DNA of 7,476 nucleotides, from positions 1-7,476 of the forward strand of contig SYAA01000291.1 of assembly GCA_005789055.1 (NCBI GenBank). Reading direction: 5' to 3'. The position numbers and the translations under genes were made by a program. How positions within the stretch are numbered: the stretch's first letter is position 1; every line of letters begins with the position of its first letter. Of the stretch, positions 6,009 to 7,476 are shown piece by piece. The DNA is from Actinomycetota bacterium. Its GTDB lineage: Bacteria; Actinomycetota; Actinomycetes; Mycobacteriales; Mycobacteriaceae. The notes below the pieces were generated by a model, which searched no databases, was not told the origin of the DNA, and worked only from the letters and a program-made list of their open reading frames with translations.

Positions 6009-6013
6009 TCTCC
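6009..6013 (-). promoter_or_regulatory. folE: Shine-Dalgarno GGAGA for folE
   Basis: GGAGA ends 4 bases before the folE ATG, the clearest ribosome-binding site in the window, and fixes the folE start. It is embedded in ATGGAGAACCCATG, so an out-of-frame ATG overlaps the ribosome-binding site and could compete weakly for initiation. Confidence 0.6.
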
Positions 6014-6014
6014 A

Positions 6015-6070
6015 TCCGTTAATCGGCCGTGCGCCGATGGTGTCCGTTAGTCGGCCGTGCGCCGATGGTG
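6015..6070 (-). repeat. 28-bp tandem duplication at the ftsH–folE junction
   Basis: Two adjacent 28-bp copies (6015–6042 and 6043–6070) differ at a single base (position 22 against 50 of the 6000s, A/G on the plus strand). The copy nearer ftsH holds its last seven codons and stop; the second repeats the same sequence after the stop. FtsH is therefore unchanged, but the gap to folE is 42 bp instead of the 14 bp expected without it. Confidence 0.9.
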
Positions 6071-7476
6071 ATCCTCGCCCGGTTCATCCTGGGGGCCGGC
6101 GGCCGAATGAGTGGGTGTCGGGTGAGGCTGATGCTGCGGTTGGGGTTGACCCGTTTGGTGCGGCGGCGAACCCCACCCCGGCGGGGGCGGATACCAGTAG
6201 CCCTGCTGTTGGGGCGGCGGCGGCCAACCGGGGGCCTGCCACCCCGACGGCGCACCGTAGTTGGGCTGCGACGGTCCGTTGTTCGCGTGGTGGCGACCGG
6301 CCGGGTGCGCGCCGTTGCCGTTGGTGTCGGTGCCCTGCTGGGCATGCACGGCGCTGGCCGCGGCGATCGCCTTCTTGAAGGCGGGCTCCGGGGCCGGCTG
6401 GGGCCACGGCTCGCCACGCTCGATGGCAAGCTCACCCGGGGTCTTGATGGGCGGTTTATCCGACGGAATCCGCCCACCGAAGTCGTCGAACACCGTCAGG
6501 CGCGGACGCTTCTGGATACCGGCGAAGATCACCTCTAATTCGGCCCGATGCAGCGTCTCCTTCTCGAGCAGTTCCGCCGCGAGCACGTCGAGCACATCCC
6601 GGTGCTCGGTCAGGATCGCCCAGGCCTCGTCATGCGCGGCCTCGATCAGCTTGCGCACCTCATCGTCGATGTCGCGGGCCACCTCGTGGCTGTAGTCGGC
6701 CTGAGTTCCCATGGTGCGGCCGAGGAACGGATCACCGTGCTCGGTGCCGTAGCGGACCGCACCGAGTTTGGAACTCATGCCGTACTCGGTCACCATCGCC
6801 CGAGCGATCTTGGTGGCCTGCTCGATATCGGAGACCGCACCGGTGGTCGGCTCCCGGAACACCAACTCCTCGGCGGCCCGGCCCCCCATGGCGAAGACCA
6901 GGCGGGCGATCATCTCCGAGCGGGTCATCAAGCCCTTGTCGTCCTCGGGCACCGACACGGCGTGCCCACCGGTGCGACCCCGGGCCAGGATGGTCACCTT
7001 GTAGATGGGTTCGATGTCGCTCATCGCCCACGCCGCCAGCGTGTGGCCGCCTTCGTGGTACGCGGTGATCTTCTTCTCGGTCTCGCTGATGATCCGACCC
7101 TTGCGTCGCGGTCCACCGATCACCCGGTCGACGGCCTCTTCCAACGCAGCACCGGTGATCACTGTTCCGTTCTCGCGGGCGGTCAGCAACGCGGCTTCGT
7201 TGATCACGTTGGCCAGATCCGCGCCGGACATCCCCACGGTGCGCTTGGCCAGGCCGTCCAGATCGGCACCCGGAGCCAGTGGCTTGCCCTGCGAGTGCAC
7301 TCGCAACACCGCTTTCCGGCCGGCCAGATCGGGCGAGGAGACCGGAATCTGTCGGTCGAACCGGCCGGGCCGCAACAGCGCCGGATCCAGAATGTCCGGG
7401 CGGTTGGTGGCGGCGATGAGGATCACTCCCTGGCGCTCACCGAACCCGTCCATCTCGACGAGTAACTGGTTGAGCG
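6047..7476 (-). CDS. ftsH: ATP-dependent zinc metalloprotease FtsH, 5' end outside the window
   Basis: The open frame runs to the window edge; 475 residues are visible, starting [12 protein letters not shown]. An internal Met at 7453 is not the true start. Seen are the second region of homology of the AAA+ domain ([21 protein letters not shown], 15–35 counting that Met as 1, with arginine fingers Arg31 and Arg34), the helical lid, the zinc protease motif HEGGH (133–137; DNA 7057..7043) and the third zinc ligand Asp209 in AVSDIEQAT. Walker A, Walker B and the transmembrane helices lie upstream, beyond the edge. FtsH is a membrane-anchored hexamer that extracts and degrades membrane and regulatory proteins. 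From about residue 350 a low-complexity tail of ~115 residues rich in Pro, Gln, Gly and His follows, far longer than in E. coli but typical of mycobacteria. It lies directly upstream of the folate genes. Confidence 0.96.
   Translation of the reverse strand, partial: LNQLLVEMDGFGERQGVILIAATNRPDILDPALLRPGRFDRQIPVSSPDLAGRKAVLRVHSQGKPLAPGADLDGLAKRTVGMSGADLANVINEAALLTARENGTVITGAALEEAVDRVIGGPRRKGRIISETEKKITAYHEGGHTLAAWAMSDIEPIYKVTILARGRTGGHAVSVPEDDKGLMTRSEMIARLVFAMGGRAAEELVFREPTTGAVSDIEQATKIARAMVTEYGMSSKLGAVRYGTEHGDPFLGRTMGTQADYSHEVARDIDDEVRKLIEAAHDEAWAILTEHRDVLDVLAAELLEKETLHRAELEVIFAGIQKRPRLTVFDDFGGRIPSDKPPIKTPGELAIERGEPWPQPAPEPAFKKAIAAASAVHAQQGTDTNGNGAHPAGRHHANNGPSQPNYGAPSGWQAPGWPPPPQQQGYWYPPPPGWGSPPHQTGQPQPQHQPHPTPTHSAAGPQDEPGEDHHRRTAD

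Noticed and set aside
5776..6015. Minus-strand frame starting at an ATG 11 bp before folE (MENPC...)
   Set aside because: Out of frame with FolE, no family resemblance, and its ATG overlaps the folE Shine-Dalgarno; FolE motifs clearly belong to the 6004 start.
6548..7465. Long plus-strand open frame (305 codons) opposite ftsH
   Set aside because: It is antisense to the conserved AAA/protease region, and its residues (many His, Gly, Arg, Gln) are typical of a GC-rich shadow frame with no domain resemblance.

Overview
The window is a GC-rich stretch from a Mycobacterium/Mycolicibacterium-type actinobacterium. All genes lie on the minus strand, so transcription runs from position 7476 towards position 1. 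The evidence is gene content and order: the run ftsH – folE – folP – folB – folK – DUF3180 membrane protein – proline-rich membrane protein – Rossmann/DUF2520 protein – panC – coaX matches the M. tuberculosis Rv3610c–Rv3600c block gene for gene, and the proteins closely resemble that set as I remember it. The one exception is that panD (Rv3601c in M. tuberculosis) is missing between panC and coaX.

Layout in the direction of transcription. From 7476 to 6047 is the C-terminal two thirds of FtsH, a membrane AAA+ zinc protease with a long Pro/Gln/His-rich tail. From 6004 to 3633 is a complete tetrahydrofolate branch: FolE (GTP cyclohydrolase I), FolP (dihydropteroate synthase), FolB (dihydroneopterin aldolase) and FolK (HPPK), joined by 4–8 bp start/stop overlaps. 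From 3584 to 2046 are two membrane proteins of unknown function; the second has a candidate leaderless promoter and carries a poly-proline tract. From 1956 to 1 is a second tightly packed group: a Rossmann/DUF2520 protein, pantothenate synthetase (PanC), and the first 19 codons of CoaX (type III pantothenate kinase). Folate and CoA synthesis are linked biochemically as well as by position, because KPHMT (PanB, not in this window) uses methylene-tetrahydrofolate to make the pantoate that PanC condenses with beta-alanine.

The most interesting signals are at gene junctions. (1) Where panD should lie, only a 9-codon ORF (MFRSPLMVR, 89..60) remains. Its ATG overlaps the panC stop and it begins MFR like PanD proteins, so it looks like an internal-deletion scar. 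PanC and CoaX appear intact, so the source of beta-alanine is open. (2) A 17-bp tandem repeat (about 2.9 copies) sits on the folK stop. Taking out two units in silico restores a longer FolK C-terminus whose TAA would overlap the next ATG (TAATG), so the repeat seems to have truncated FolK and uncoupled the junction. (3) A 28-bp tandem duplication covers the end of ftsH and the ftsH–folE gap, without altering FtsH. No RNA genes, CRISPR arrays or insertion sequences were seen, and no gene-free stretch exceeds 100 bp. The window is otherwise conserved housekeeping DNA; I found no unknown multi-gene system.
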